Assembly (NCBI GenBank): GCA_012295275.1
Contig: CM022676.1
Location: 2,926,369 to 2,990,368 of the forward strand
Reading direction: 5' to 3'
DNA from: Chrysomallon squamiferum
Lineage: Eukaryota > Mollusca > Gastropoda > Neomphalida > Peltospiridae
Length of the DNA: 64,000 nucleotides
Made by a program: the position numbers and the translations under genes. This document shows positions 33,041 to 46,641 of this stretch, piece by piece. The notes under the pieces are model-generated. The model ran no database searches. It saw nothing but the letters and a program-made list of their open reading frames with translations, and was not told where the DNA came from. The first letter of the stretch is position 1. The number at the start of each line of letters is the position of its first letter.

Positions 33041-34080
33041 ATTTGATTCACGTTTTATTTATAAAATATGTTATTGCAGTAGCAATCATATATTATAAAT
33101 ACATATATACATCATATTACTATTCGCAGCAGTATGATTAGTATGAAAAAAGGTGAAAACAATAATGCACAAACAATGCGGAAATTTTAAAGACAAAATG
33201 CAATACTTGCGGACGAGCAATTTCACTTTCTTTTCGGTAGAACGTTATGATTTTACATTCAGAACAACAAAGAAGATGAAGTCGAACTGATTGAAAAAAG
33301 CCTGGATTAACTTTTTTATTTAAATTAACTTTGCAGTGATCATTTTAATTGTTGTTTTATATAATAGTGTTATAATGAATTTTATTGTCTCGTAATTTAT
33401 GACTGTTCCTGTGTTATTTTGGAAACATTTATCATAGTAACGTGTCATCTCATTGGTTTAATCATGGTCTTAACTCCGATTGCGGGATAGAGCGAAGAAA
33501 AAATGGAAATCACTCTGAATAATAGCACAGCTGATTTCTCCAGAGTTACATACTAATAATTTATTGATTTTCTAATTTTTAATTTTATTTTTTTTTAATT
33601 ATTTCTGTTCAGAAGAAGTATTGTAATTTTATTGTTAAAGATTGCTGAGGAAAGATTTAGTACTTTGATGTTTTTTTTATTTTTTTTAAATTTTATTATT
33701 ATTTTCGAGACTGGATTATATTTTTGACTGATAAAGTATTCATTATAATTGCAGTTCTAAAACAAACGAATGAATAATTATATATATAAACATGTCTGTA
33801 ATATAAAATATACTATCCTACCCCACTACACTGCATTATATAGTATACTATGTATACTGTGCTATTCTATACTATACTATTCTATACTATCTAATGTATA
33901 CTATACATTACTAATCTATACTATACTATAAAATGCTACTCTATAAATTAATTATTGTTGTACTTTTCCTTTGAATTACACAATATAAAATTTAATAGTA
34001 AAGTAGCCCTTACATTTGGAAAAATTACAAATAATTATTTTTATTTTTATTGCGAATATACATTTTGTTTTTAATAATTA
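33041..34080 (+). other. 3' flank module of copy D, truncated
   Basis: No gene. The conserved block is at about 33400-33550 and the TACTA-type tract at 33808-33945. The module stops at TTAATAATTACAGCTT near 34080, where collagen-like sequence begins; the AT-rich remainder and the GA tract seen after A, B, C and E are missing. Confidence 0.6.
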
Positions 34081-34818
34081 CAGCTTTTGGATCCTGGTTC
34101 ACCTTTCTGACCTTTCTGTCCCTGTTCTCCTTTTGAATCGGGAAGTCCTTTGAGGCCCTGTGTAGGATAACAAGAGAAGTAAAATAAAATAAGCATTATT
34201 GCTGATAAATATTCAATACTTTAAAGAACCTTTATGTTTATTGGAAGATTCGAGAATGTACGTATTAACCATTGATATAGATGTTAAGTTGTATTCTTCA
34301 GAGGGAGTTGTTTGTATGTTAGAGAATTAGTGGCTTTGAAGTACACAGAAGTATCAGAATTGTAGTAGTAGTAGTGGTAGTAGTAGTAGGAGTAGTAGTT
34401 GTTGTTGTAATAATGGAAGCAGGAGTAGCAGTTCTAGTAAAAGTAGTAATAGTTGTACAAGAAGTAGTATTAGTAGTTGATGTAGTAGTAGTAGAAGTTG
34501 TAGCCGTTGGTATTTGTGATGGTAGTAATAACGACACAACTACTACTACTACTACTACTACTACTATCACATGCAGCTGCTGTTAGTGCTGCTACTACTA
34601 CTTCTACTATTACTTTTTATATCATTATATCTGTACACAAGTAACGCCAAATAATAATAACAACAACAACAACAACAATAATAATAATAATACTTTTATT
34701 CATTGCTTTTCTTCATCTCCTTTTATTCCTTTTTGACCCTTTTCTCCTTTTTGACCTCTGGATTCTGGGTCTCCTTTCTGACCTTTTGACCCTTTTGTAC
34801 CTGTGTCACCCTTAGGTC
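34081..34818 (-). pseudogene. collagen-like exon fragments, unit 1
   Basis: Two minus-strand pieces encoding Gly-X-Y triplets. The upstream exon 34818-34694 follows ...TTTAACAG and reads PKGDTGTKGSKGQKGDP with an ESR triplet (Gly to Glu); a TGA interrupts it before the GTATTA donor, where the other two units have GGA. The downstream piece 34157-34081 follows ...CTACACAG and reads GLKGLPDSKGEQ then GQKGQKGEPGSK, with Asp for Gly in one triplet, ending where BTB 3' flank begins. Between them lies an (AGT)/(ACT) tract at about 34360-34620. Collagen triple-helix coding is clear; the gene is only a fragment and probably not functional here. Confidence 0.75.
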
Positions 34819-35019
34819 CTGTTAAATAGTAGCTGATATAGTAACAAATACGGTGAAATTATTGTTATATGCTGAATGTATGCAACGAAAAAGAAATGAA
34901 GAAAACAAACAGCAACAACAAACAACAAAAATAAACTAAGAAACTAAAAAATCAAGCTATAACAACACAAAAACAACAACAAAGAAAAAAAAGATAAAAA
35001 TAATTATTATGTTTGCATA

Positions 35020-36167
35020 CTCAGATAAGAAAAGGCAGGTGAAAGGTTGAGTGGAAAACTTTTGAAAATAAAAACACTCAAATACATTAATAATTATCTC
35101 TTTTACTTTAGTTCACTTAAAATAAAATTTAGAAGATATCTATTGCTTATTATTATATTTAAAAGTGTAAATTTAAATTCGAAACTTGTATTCATTGTTT
35201 TGTTTTCCTGGAAACCGCGATATGTTTACTATGAAGTAATGTACACACACGACACACTTCTAAGGTGACATTTCTACAAGTTTTTCTTGGTGTTAGAAAC
35301 AAAGACGTTTCTTATTACTGATTTTTGTGTAGACACCCTGCCAAACCTAATTGTTTATTTAAAACAAATGAAGTGAAATAGTGATTATTTGTTGAAAGAT
35401 TTCAGTGTATTTTGTAAGTATATATATATATCATGAATACAGAATGTATGTAATGATTTTTGTCACGTACTACAATGACCTCCTTAACAGTGATTATCAA
35501 AATTTATCAAAATTATTGTGGACATAAATATTTGATTTCATTACCAAGAAAAATAATGTCGAAGATTTCGTAATATTGTAATAATTAATATTTGTGTAAG
35601 AGTTATCTTTCCTGAAACACCTAGATCACAAAAAGCAGGTTGAAGTTCGGATGAATAACTTTTAAAAGTAAATATTCTTAATTATCTTAATAACTATTTC
35701 AGTCATAAAGTGATTTTTTATTTAGTTTTCATAAAATAAAATTAGGAATAAATTAAGATGATAACTACTATTTATCATTATTTCTAAAAGAGTTAATTTG
35801 AAATTGAAAGTAGTATTTATTGCTTTCTTTTCCTTGAAAAAGTCAGATGATTACTAGGAAGTAATTTACATACAGGACACACTGCTGAAGGTGAGGTTTC
35901 TAGAAGGTAAGTTTATCTTTTCGTTAGAAACAAAGATTTTCATATTACTGATTTTTCTGTAGATATATTTTGAAACCTGATTATGCATTTAAAACAAATA
36001 CAGTGAAATAGTGGTTATTTGTTGAAGGTATGCTGTGTGTTTTGGATGTAAACATAAAGAACAGAAATATCTGTAAACGATTTTACCACGTAGTACTGTG
36101 ACCTAGTTAACAATGTTATCAAACTTTACCTTCGAGAATATTCGACGCTGAGACGTCGGAAAAAAAG

Positions 36168-36206
<39 letters not shown>

Positions 36207-36384
36207 TGATAATAATAGTAATAATAATAATAATCAAAAATAAATAAATAAATAAATGAAAAGTAAAAGAAAAAAGAAAAGTACAGCTACAATAAGAGAA
36301 CAACAGCAGAAACAAGAGAAAAACAAAGAAAGACAAAAAAGTCCTGATTAAACTGACATTTAGACATCTGAGCAACACGCTGAA

Positions 36385-36449
<65 letters not shown>

Positions 36450-37942
36450 CAATAATATAGAAATAATAACAAAGAAACGCCACCATCTAAAAAGCTCCAA
36501 TATAACAAAAACAACAAGAATAATAAAAAAAAAAAACACAAAAAAAACCTCTGGAACATCTGAGTTTACTCACTGAAAATACATATTTAATTTTATTACC
36601 CACTCCGACGAAGACGACATCCTCCTCTTTAATTTACACACAGCACACTTTGCTGAAGAGGTTATGTGTTAAAGGTGTGCAATGTGTATTGGATGTACAT
36701 GTAATGAATACAGGGGAGGATCAGTCTTTAGATAAGGAATGTTTGCGATACAATAACTAAATGTTCCTAATTTGAAATTATAAATTTTACACCATATCCA
36801 CTGCATCAGCAAAGCAAAGTGTGAAGTTGACATCTAGTTCAGCTAAAATGTCATTCAGATCTTCAAATATAGACGGATATCAGTTTTATTTATTTAATTT
36901 ATTTCTTAGCAACTGGGAAACACCCCATAATCCGCCCCTAGAGTAAAGTGTTTGAGATCGAGTTTGTCACGTACTACAGTGACTTAGTTAACAATTATTA
37001 TCTAACTTTACCCTCGAGAAAGCTCGCCGCTATAATAATAATAATAATAATAACAATAATAATAATAATAATAATAATAAAGAGAATGATAAAAGTATTA
37101 AAAATTAAATAATATAAAGTAAAATTAAGGGGGAAAAGTCCAAGAAAAGAACCCTTCCACATCGAGAAAAATAAAATAATAAAATAAACAATTGAAAAGA
37201 AGGGAAGAAAAAAAATTAAATTGAAAAAAATAAAAATTAAAAGAAATTAAATAAAGAGTAAATTATATTTAAAAAATTAAAAAACCCAGATTATCTTAGT
37301 AAACTATCCGCTATAACACGGCAGATCTGAGATTATTATGGATATAAACATTTAATTTCATTACCAAGAAAAATAATTTTGTCACTTGGTTCTTAAGGGT
37401 TTAACGATCAATGTGTAAGAGTTATCTTCCCTGAAACGCCTCGATCATAAAAACTGGGCCAAAGTTCGGATGGATAACTTTTAAAAAATAAAACTACTCA
37501 ATTACCTTAATAATTCTTTCAATGGTAAAGTTATTCATAATTTAGTTTTTATAAACAAATTTAGGGATAAATTAAGACGATAACTAGTACTTATCATTAT
37601 TTCTAAAAGAGTAAGTTTAAAATTAAAAGTAGTATTTATTGCTTTGTTTTCCTTGAAAAAGTCAGATGATTACTAGGAAGTAATTTACATACATAGAGCT
37701 CACACTGCTCAAGGTGACGTTTCTAGAAGGTAAGTTTTTCTTTTCGTTAGAAACAAAATTTTTTCTTATTACTGATTTTTCGTAACGTAATTGTCTCTTT
37801 AAAACAAATACAGGTAATAGTGGTTATTTGTTGAAGGTTTATAAACTAAACAATACTGAATGGATATAATGAATTTTGTCACGTAGTACCGTGATCTTCT
37901 CATAAATGTTTATAAAAATGTACCTTCGAGAAAATGCACCGT

Positions 37943-37945
<3 letters not shown>
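35020..37945 (+). repeat. R-family repeats, four copies between D and E
   Basis: Plus-strand copies at about 35020-35510, 35570-36150, 36590-37030 and 37330-37945, separated by (TAA)n tracts (36172-36205, 36385-36450, 37032-37080). The third is the STASAN-type variant with a disrupted frame. The order is repeated at 56570-58730. Confidence 0.65.
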
Positions 37946-38006
<61 letters not shown>

Positions 38007-38206
38007 GTAATAATAATAATGTTAATGAGGGTAATAATAATGATAATAATACAAAAAAATTATAATGATGATAATGATGATGAGGAAGAAAATGAATATT
38101 CAAATAATAAATAAATAAATAAATTTAAAAATGATAATAATATTGATAATAATAATAATGATAATAATAATAATAATAATAATAAGAAGAAGAAGAAGAA
38201 GAAGAA

Positions 38207-38238
<32 letters not shown>

Positions 38239-38739
38239 GGAAGAAAATGAATATTCAAATAATAAGTAAATAAATAAATAAGTAAATAAATAAATAGATA
38301 AATTTGAAAGTAATTTATTAATTTTAATTACAGGCAGAGATGAGTCGGGTAAAACAAAGAACAAGGGAAAGATTAGAATAATATTTAAACAAATCTTTAT
38401 TTAGCTACATTTATATTCTATATTAGTACAGTGTTACTGAAAGCACACTCCAGCAAACTTAAATACATATGTATACACACACACGCACGCACACATCATG
38501 ACAATATATGAAACAAAGTTTAGAATGGTACCGAGTTCGTTTTATTGTTACGACAAAGAAAAAAGAAAAAGAAAAAAAAAAGCTACAGATTAACAATAGC
38601 AGCTTTTTGTCCAGTTCATCTGTCGTATGGAAGAAAATTGTAAAACAAGTCTACAAATAAAAGCTTGGTTTATGGTTAACTTGACCTTGAACATGTGTAT
38701 CAGTGACTGGGTCGCTGATGTCGTTATCACGTAAAGCTG

Positions 38740-38743
<4 letters not shown>
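37946..38743 (+). other. 5' module of copy E
   Basis: No gene. ATA, AAG and ATG triplet tracts fill 37946-38310. A degenerate form of the palindrome (CTATATTAGTACAG) lies near 38416, then CA repeats, then the box GTCGCTGATGTCGTTATCAC at 38711-38730. Confidence 0.55.

Positions 38744-38812
<69 letters not shown>
38744..38812 (+). repeat. (CT)n tract upstream of copy E
   Basis: An uninterrupted CT run of 69 bp, ending 84 bp before the ATG. Confidence 0.97.
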
Positions 38813-38814
<2 letters not shown>

Positions 38815-38896
38815 GCACACACTTCTTTTGTTTACTTACTTTAAAATAAATATTCATTTTTTGTTGTTACTATTTTATTAATTCAGTGATAACAAA
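38813..38896 (+). promoter_or_regulatory. 5' leader region of copy E
   Basis: Shared leader with TTACTTTAAAATAAATATTC and TTAATTCAG before TGATAACAAAATGG. Possible 5' UTR splice acceptor at CAG; inferred. Confidence 0.3.
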
Positions 38897-39697
38897 ATGG
38901 CTGCAGCAGAAGCTGATACTGTGGATGATGTAGTAAACGCTGAAGTCCAGGCCGTGGATGATGTAAACACCCCTCGAGAAACAGAAGTAAAAAATACTTC
39001 AGGTTTTGTTGATGACTGGCAACATGAACGAACTATCATTGAAAGTCTCCGATATTCTCTCAAAGAAAACATTCTCTGTGACGTCACATTCATTGTCGGA
39101 GAGGACAGGACACGTATCCAAGCTCACAAGTTGATACTCAGTCTGCGCAGCTATGTGTTTCAAGCCATGTTGACAGGAGAGCTGAAAGAACAGGGTGATA
39201 TTGTAATCCCAGACACTGAAGCAGAAATTTTTCACTTGTTTTTAGAGTAAGGAATTATCCATTTTATTTTATTTTTTAATTAATTAATTAATATGTATGT
39301 ATGTTTGTATGTATGTATGTATGTATGTATGTATGTATGTATGTATGTATGTATGAATGAATGTATGTATGTATGTGTGTATGCATATTATATGCATATA
39401 TGTGTATGTATATATGTATGTATTTTAGCATCTGAACGTCTCTGTCTTATGTACGTCTGAATGAATGTTTACGTCAATACATGTATGTGTGCGTATGTAT
39501 GTATATATGTACGTATGCGTGTATTATAATATGTATGTTATGCGTTTGTGTCTGTAAACATATTTTTGTGTATGTATGTGCGTATTCAATGTGTGTATTT
39601 AGAATTTCCTTTTCGAAATTGTTTCTTCCTTTCATTTTTATTTTTTTTACCAATTTTTTTTTATTTTCATGATAATGCTTGCAGAGATATGTATATA

Positions 39698-39728
<31 letters not shown>

Positions 39729-39994
39729 TGTATCTATGTATATCTGTAGGTAGGTATGTGTGTTCTATATAATATACATGTATGTATGTATATTTGTATG
39801 TATTTTAGCATCTGAATTTGTCTGTTTTATGTACGTCTGTATGAATGTTTGCGTGAATATAGAACTATTATATATAACAATAACACTTCTATAGGTATGT
39901 ATACGTATTATTGCACGTATTTATATATTTTTGAATGTGTCTGTGTCTGTATGTATATGTATGTATGCATGCATGTATATATGTATGTTTCTAC

Positions 39995-40029
<35 letters not shown>

Positions 40030-41143
40030 TGTTTAACTATTTTTCGTTTTATTTTCCAGATTTCTTTATACCGATGAAACGGACTTTAAAGCCGACAACG
40101 TCATCCGGTTATTGTACCTTGCCAGGAAGTATGACGTCATTCATCTAGAAAACAGATGTCTTAACTACATTGAAACGGAAATGACGGAAGAAGACGCATG
40201 CTTCGTACTCGAAGAAACCCACACTTATAAACAAGACGATTTCACAGAATCGTGTCTCAGATGTCTTTGGGTAAACGGCGAAACTGTACTGAATTCAGAG
40301 AGTTTCACAGATCTCTGTAATGAATGTCTAGGAAAGATAATTGAACCTGATGATCTGAACGCCACTGAGGAGACAGTTTTTCAGTCATGCATGAAATGGA
40401 GTGAAGCTGAGTGTAAACGACAGGAAAAAGAAATAACAGCAGAAAACGAACGTGAAATGCTGGGAAAAGAGCTGTACCTCATTCGCTTTCCTCTTCTCGA
40501 CTCAGAGTATTTTGAAAACACGATAATGTCTAAAACTCTTTTAAATGAATCTGAGAAATTACAAATTGTATCCTGCTATGTCTCTCCAGAGAAAGAGGTG
40601 TCATTTTTCAGCAAGAGCCGCAGAGTTGGAACAAAGAAGAAACTAATCGAAATTGACAGATTTACAGATGTTTGTTTGAAGACCATATTTAATGAAAGTT
40701 GTGAGTGCTATGATGCAGTAACATTTTGTTTAAACACGCCCGCTGCTCTTAAAGGGTTTAGTATTCTCACTTTTGTAGAAAAGAAGAAATCAGTTACAAT
40801 CAAAGCCAGTGTCTGTGAAGTTTTAACAGATGTGATGGTGCCAGAATCCTCACTAGAGAAAACAATCGACGAGTCTATTTTTCACATTGATTTTCCAAGT
40901 CCTTTAGAGATAAAGAAAGACACACAGTATAATCTGATTGTTCATGCTGAAGGAAAAGTTGGATACAAAACGGAGAACAGACAAGGTGAGATACGTGAAG
41001 GATTTCTGAAGTGTACGTTGTCAGATTCTAAAGAATGTTCTCATTATCGTCAGTTCTGCCTAGGAAATATGTGGTATTTCTTTCGATCTTGGCATGGTAA
41101 AAAGAAAGCAAGCTTGATATCGCGATTAAAATTTCTCGTGTGA
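38897..41143 (+). CDS. BTB-BACK-PHR protein, copy E
   Basis: Exon 1 38897-39246, intron 39247-40059 (813 bp, rich in TATG repeats, ending TTCCAG), exon 2 40060-41143; 477 residues, the longest intact copy. The N-terminus before BTB is longer than in C, D and F (MAAAEADTVDDVVNAEVQAV). BTB and BACK carry the family landmarks (CDVTFIVGEDRTRIQAHKL, ARKYDVIHLENRC, TVFQSCMKWSEAECKRQEKE). BACK differs in places (CLRCLWVNGETVL, DLCNECLGK). The PHR C-terminus has about 14 extra residues (GNMWYFFRSWHGKKKAS region) before SRLKFLV. G is its likely partner in the duplicated D-E unit. Cullin adaptor role inferred from family. Confidence 0.93.
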
Positions 41144-41885
41144 ATCTTTGTAAATCGAAATTAGATTTACTATGATTACGAAATGTGTCATTGTTATAAC
41201 AGTCATAGATTATAAATTATAGGTATACACATTATTACTACTAATATTATGAATATCCTATTAAAACACATACTCATAGAGTGATAAAAAGACATACAAA
41301 CGTAAATACACTCTGAAATATACACATATATTGATAAACACTCATACACTCACAAACACATATACACATGCACATACACTCATAAATGCACATGCACAGA
41401 CTCAGCTGGTCACAAAACATAAAACAAAGACATTAATAACAGCAATAGAAACTAGAAGAAAAGTTGAAAACAATAACACACAAACAATGTGAACATTTCA
41501 AAGACCAATGGATTACTTACGGAATAGGAATTTCAATTTCGTTTCGGTAGCAAATTTAGATTTTACATTCAGAAGAAACAACTTGACGTCAACTGACTGA
41601 AGAAAGCCAGGATTAACATTTTGTATATTAACTTTGCAGTGATAATTTTAACTGTTGTTTTAGATAATAATTTTATTATTAATTTAATTGTCTCATAATT
41701 TATGACTGTTCGTGTGTTACTTTGGAAACATTTATCATAGTAACGTGTCATCTGTGTGTTTTAATCATGGTTTTACAAAATAGTTTGTTTTAACTCCGAT
41801 TCCGGGACAGAGCGAAGAAACAAGGGAAATCACTGAGGGATAAGAACACAACTGATTTCTCCAGAGTTACATACTAATTTTTTTT

Positions 41886-41923
<38 letters not shown>

Positions 41924-43129
41924 GTTTATATTTGAAAATAATTTCTGTTCAAAAGAAGTATGCTAGTTTTATTGTTAAAGAGTGCTGAGAAAAGATTTAG
42001 TACTTTATTGTTTCTTTATTTTTAATTTTTTAAAATTATGTTATTATTATTTTCGTGACTGTGGATTATAATATTTTTGATTGATAAGGTAATTAATTAT
42101 ATTTGCAGTTCTAAAACGAACGAATGAATAGTAATAATATATATATATATATATATAAACATGTCTGTAATCTAAAATATTATACTATCCTATTCCATGC
42201 TAACCCATTACACTGCACTGTACTATACTATACGATAGTATACTATCTACACTGTGCTATACTATACTAGACTATACTATTCGATACTATCTAATCTCTA
42301 CTATACTGTACTATAATATGCTATACTATAAATTAATTATTGTTGTACTTTTCCTTTGAATTAAAAAATATGAAATTTAATAGTAAAGTTGCCTTTACAT
42401 TTTGAAAAAATTACAATTAATTATTTTTATTTTTATTGCAAATATATATTTTGTTTTTAATAATTACAGCTTATGTTAAATAAATAACTGTTTCATTTTA
42501 AAAGTTATATTTAAATGTCAGTTAAAACTATTTATAGACAATAATATAATTATTTTTGTTGCATTTTAAAGTGTAGGATTCAGTAAATGTTTGTATACCT
42601 ATATTTGTGTTTTAGAGTGTTACAGAATGTAATCATAATGTATTTTGAAAATAGACGTTTCAAACGATTTGGGATTTTAGATTCGGTTAAAAAAATATTA
42701 GTGGATAATAATCTAAGTTTATTTCTATTATTATTTCATTTTATGATACTATTATTATTACTCTTTTAATGTTTTGTTTTCTTTCTTTCTCAACGTGAAT
42801 TCTAATAGTTTGTAATAATATTGTATTTACATACGTAAGTTTTAATGGTAGGTAGCAATAACAGTTGTTCATTTTAGCTTAATAAAATATTTCCAGATAA
42901 TAACGAATTTTGTTTTGTTTTTTTTCAAAATTTTAAAACGAGTAATTGTTGCTGAACTTTGGTTTTCATTTTGCTATAAAATGTTAGGGCTATTTTAAGA
43001 ATCATGTGAAATTCATAAACTGACAACAGACAGGTAGGTAGACAGAGAGAGAGACAGATAACTAGAGAAAACATCTCAAAAATAAAATTCTTCGAACGTA
43101 CTAGAAGGAAGCAGTATGAAGAACAATAG

Positions 43130-43132
<3 letters not shown>
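41144..43132 (+). other. 3' flank module of copy E
   Basis: No gene. The most complete form of the module: conserved block about 41697-41870, a 43-base T run at about 41880-41922, TACTA-type tract 42180-42332, then the AT-rich stretch with TAATAATTACAGCTTATG at 42460, where D and F instead have collagen sequence, and CTTTTAATGTTTTGTTTTC near 42764. Confidence 0.6.

Positions 43133-43224
<92 letters not shown>
43133..43224 (+). repeat. (GA)n microsatellite downstream of copy E
   Basis: An uninterrupted GA run of 92 bp. Confidence 0.97.
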
Positions 43225-43226
<2 letters not shown>

Positions 43227-45689
43227 ATTAAAGGGATCTCACTAATAAAAACTGAAAGCAGCTACACTTCACGAGATGTAAACACGTCTATCAGTATGAA
43301 CAGCTGAGTTTGTGAATCCTGTCTCTATAGCGTTAAAGATTTTCTAATTAACAGAACTAAAACGACTCACAGTACGAAAACTTTATGTTAAAAAGAATCA
43401 CCACATTCGTTATTTAGATACAAAACAACTGCTGCGGTAACACGAACAAAATATTATCAGTGTTTCTTTCTTTCCTTTTTTATCTCAGATTCCGTGACAT
43501 CGGAAAGAAGATCAGTCAAAGGAACATAACTCATAAATATTTTATTACTTCCATGAACATTTTCAAGTAACAGTTATAAAAATAATGTGTATATTTGACT
43601 GCATTTGGACTAACCAGCATTTATATCAGAACTGACCTCTTTTCTACTCTCAGATATTTTCATATTTTCATAGCGGAGACACACACTATTTCTCGTTCTT
43701 TATTCATAAAGTGACACTGACATAAACTGTCATATGCTCTCAAAGGCACATACACAAAGACACAAACACAATCACCTCCACATACACCACACATACACTC
43801 AAGCACAACGGAAAGGACTCATACAACAATACATTCATGATGCGCCTGCGCACGCAGTCACACGCGCACGTTGGAACATACATAAACAAACAGGACAGAC
43901 ACAAACTCTGTATTACAGAAATGTGTAGACACGGACTCATACTGGTGTACAAAGTTCTATACATTCTCTCACTCGCATACACATTGTGACACACTTAACA
44001 TTCACATACTCATAATTTTTTACACTTTCACATAGCATCAAATCTACTCATGTTATACATTCAAATACTATAGAACATAAATTCTCACATAGTTACACAA
44101 ACTCACTTTAAATACGTAATACTCGTATATTCTGACACTTATATTCGTAAATATACTCACATTATACACATACACTTATATACACACTATGTCACACGCT
44201 CTCTCACATACACAAACATACACGCTACACGCATTCATTCAAATACTCACATTGGCACATGAAGTCTTTCATTCTCTTTCATAGACTCACACTAAACACA
44301 AAACTCATTTACTCACACTCAAAAAGTCACTCTCACATACACATTTTACATACATACTATACACATACACATAGACTCACGATCTGGCACACACGATTTC
44401 AAATATTCATACAATCATATACGAATACTCTTACATACACACAACATACGGAATCACACATACTCACACTATACACATATCCTCACAACGTAACATTATC
44501 ACGTCCTATCATACACTCTATCACGTACACACTGAGAAAGTCACATTATCACACTTTATCACATACATTCTCACAACTGTAACAAACATAGGTACACTGT
44601 GTATAAGTATATACTGTGATAAAAAAAAAATTAGAATTAAGGGTGAAACGTATTTAAAAAGTAAACATGGACAATTTATGATAAGACCTGTTTATCTGGT
44701 TACTTCAAAAAAATGCAAACACAGTTCATTGTCGTATTAAACTTGTGTTACTGAGGGACAGATTCCGGGATTAAAGTTCTTAATTTAAATGATAATTAAA
44801 CTACTATTTCATGAAAACAGTTTTGATGACGTGATTGACTGGGAAGTGATTTCATCTCTAGCATTATATCTGTTCATGTCATAAGAATTAACTTGTTACG
44901 TTGTTAATAAACTAGACTGTTTGCTGTTCTAATTCATTTTAATCAATGAGAAATATTAACACAGTCGCGTGATACGTCCTACCCAGGACAGAGCTAGTGA
45001 CTGGGGTGGGGTGTGTGTAGCGACTGCACATTACCTGTAGGAGCTGAGTAGGAGATCTGATAATGTTACCTGAAATAAGTAAATAAGTAAATAAATAAAT
45101 AGATAAAATACGTTTAATACACGAAATAAAATAAACTATTTCTCGTTTGTTTGTTGTTGTTGTTTCTTGCGAAAGAAAAGATATTTATTTGTTCAACGAT
45201 AATAATGTAAATTTCATTACTTATAATACATATCTGTAGGAAAACCACAGTATCTACTGGCTGTTTTAAATTATTATTCACTTTATCAGGTAATTTTGAT
45301 CAGCAAATTAGATAGACTAATATATATATATATTATTTTTTTTATATATATATAAATATATTTAGCAAGTTATCATCAAGAACAAGAAAGTAAGTAAGTA
45401 AATATATAAGTAATAAATGAATCAGTGAATGAATGAATAATACATAAGGAAATAAATAAACCAAACGTAAAAATAACTGAGAAAGAAAATACTAAATTAA
45501 AAATATTAACAAAATGAAAATGAAAGAACCTCAAAAACTGAGGAAAATAACAAAATAATGGGAGGGGGAAGAAAATAGAGAGAAAAAAGAAAACACCTAA
45601 ATAAAGTGTCAGTTCGATAAATATTATTATTATACAAATTATGTTCAAAATAAATATTTAATTTCATTACCGATAACTGAAAATTAATT
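43225..45689 (+). other. distal flank of copy E and start of the F unit
   Basis: No gene. Bases 43225-43570 are the post-GA flank; 43690-44600 is CA/CACTCA-rich low complexity; from 44488 it parallels 27491 onward. A (TA)n stretch is at 45320-45360. Near 45530-45545 (CTCAAAAACTGAGGAAAATA) is the paralogous place of the AGT minisatellite, which is absent here. Confidence 0.6.
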
Positions 45690-46585
45690 TTGTCAAACTC
45701 TTCTTAATACTTTAAGGATCAGTGTTTGTGTAAGAGTTATCTTCACTGAAACATTAATTCACAAAACGCAGGTCAAAGTTCGAGTGGAAAACTTTTAAAA
45801 ACACTTAATTACATCAATAATCATCTCAATGGTAAACTGATTTTTTAATTAGTTTTCATTAAATTAAATTAGGAATAAATTAAGATGATATATACCACTT
45901 ATCATTATATCTAAAAGTGTAATTTCTAAACTGAAATTAGTATCTATTGGTTTGGTTTCCTGGATACCGCGGGATGTTTACAGGGAAGTAATTTACAAAC
46001 AGGACAGACCGCTAAAGGTGAAATTTCTAGAAGGTAAGTTTTTACTTGTGTTAGAAACAAAGATTTTTTCCGATTACCGCCTTTGTCTGTAGATACCTAA
46101 TAATCTGTTTAAAACAAATGCAGTGAAGTGTTGGTTATTTCAGTATTTGTCTGTTCACAGTGTTTAGCATTGTTGTCTCTTCGCCATTGCTTGTCGACAT
46201 ATCCACTGCGTCAACAAAGCAAAGTGTGAAGCTGACATCTAGTTCAGCTAAAATATCATTCAGAGCTTCAAATGTAGATAGATATCAGTTTTACCTACTG
46301 GTTTTATTTCTATTATTAGCAACTGGGAAACACCCCATTACCCGCGACTTCAGTAAAGAATGTGTGAGGTCGAGTTTGTCACGTAGTACAGTGACCTAGT
46401 TAATAATTATTATCGAACTTTACCTTCGAGAAAGGTCGCCGCTATAATAATTATAATAATAATAACAATAATAATAATAATGAAAAGGAGAATGAGAAAA
46501 GTATTAAAAAATAATGATAATATGAAGTAAAAGTAAGGAAAAAATCCAACAATATACCACTAACCCACCAAAAATAAATAAATAA

Positions 46586-46641
<56 letters not shown>

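Noticed and set aside
38897-40140. TGACGTCA (CRE-like) octamers in exon 1 and exon 2 of most copies
   Set aside because: They encode the conserved residues of CDVTF and KYDVI, so codon choice explains them; copies B and C each lost one without other change.
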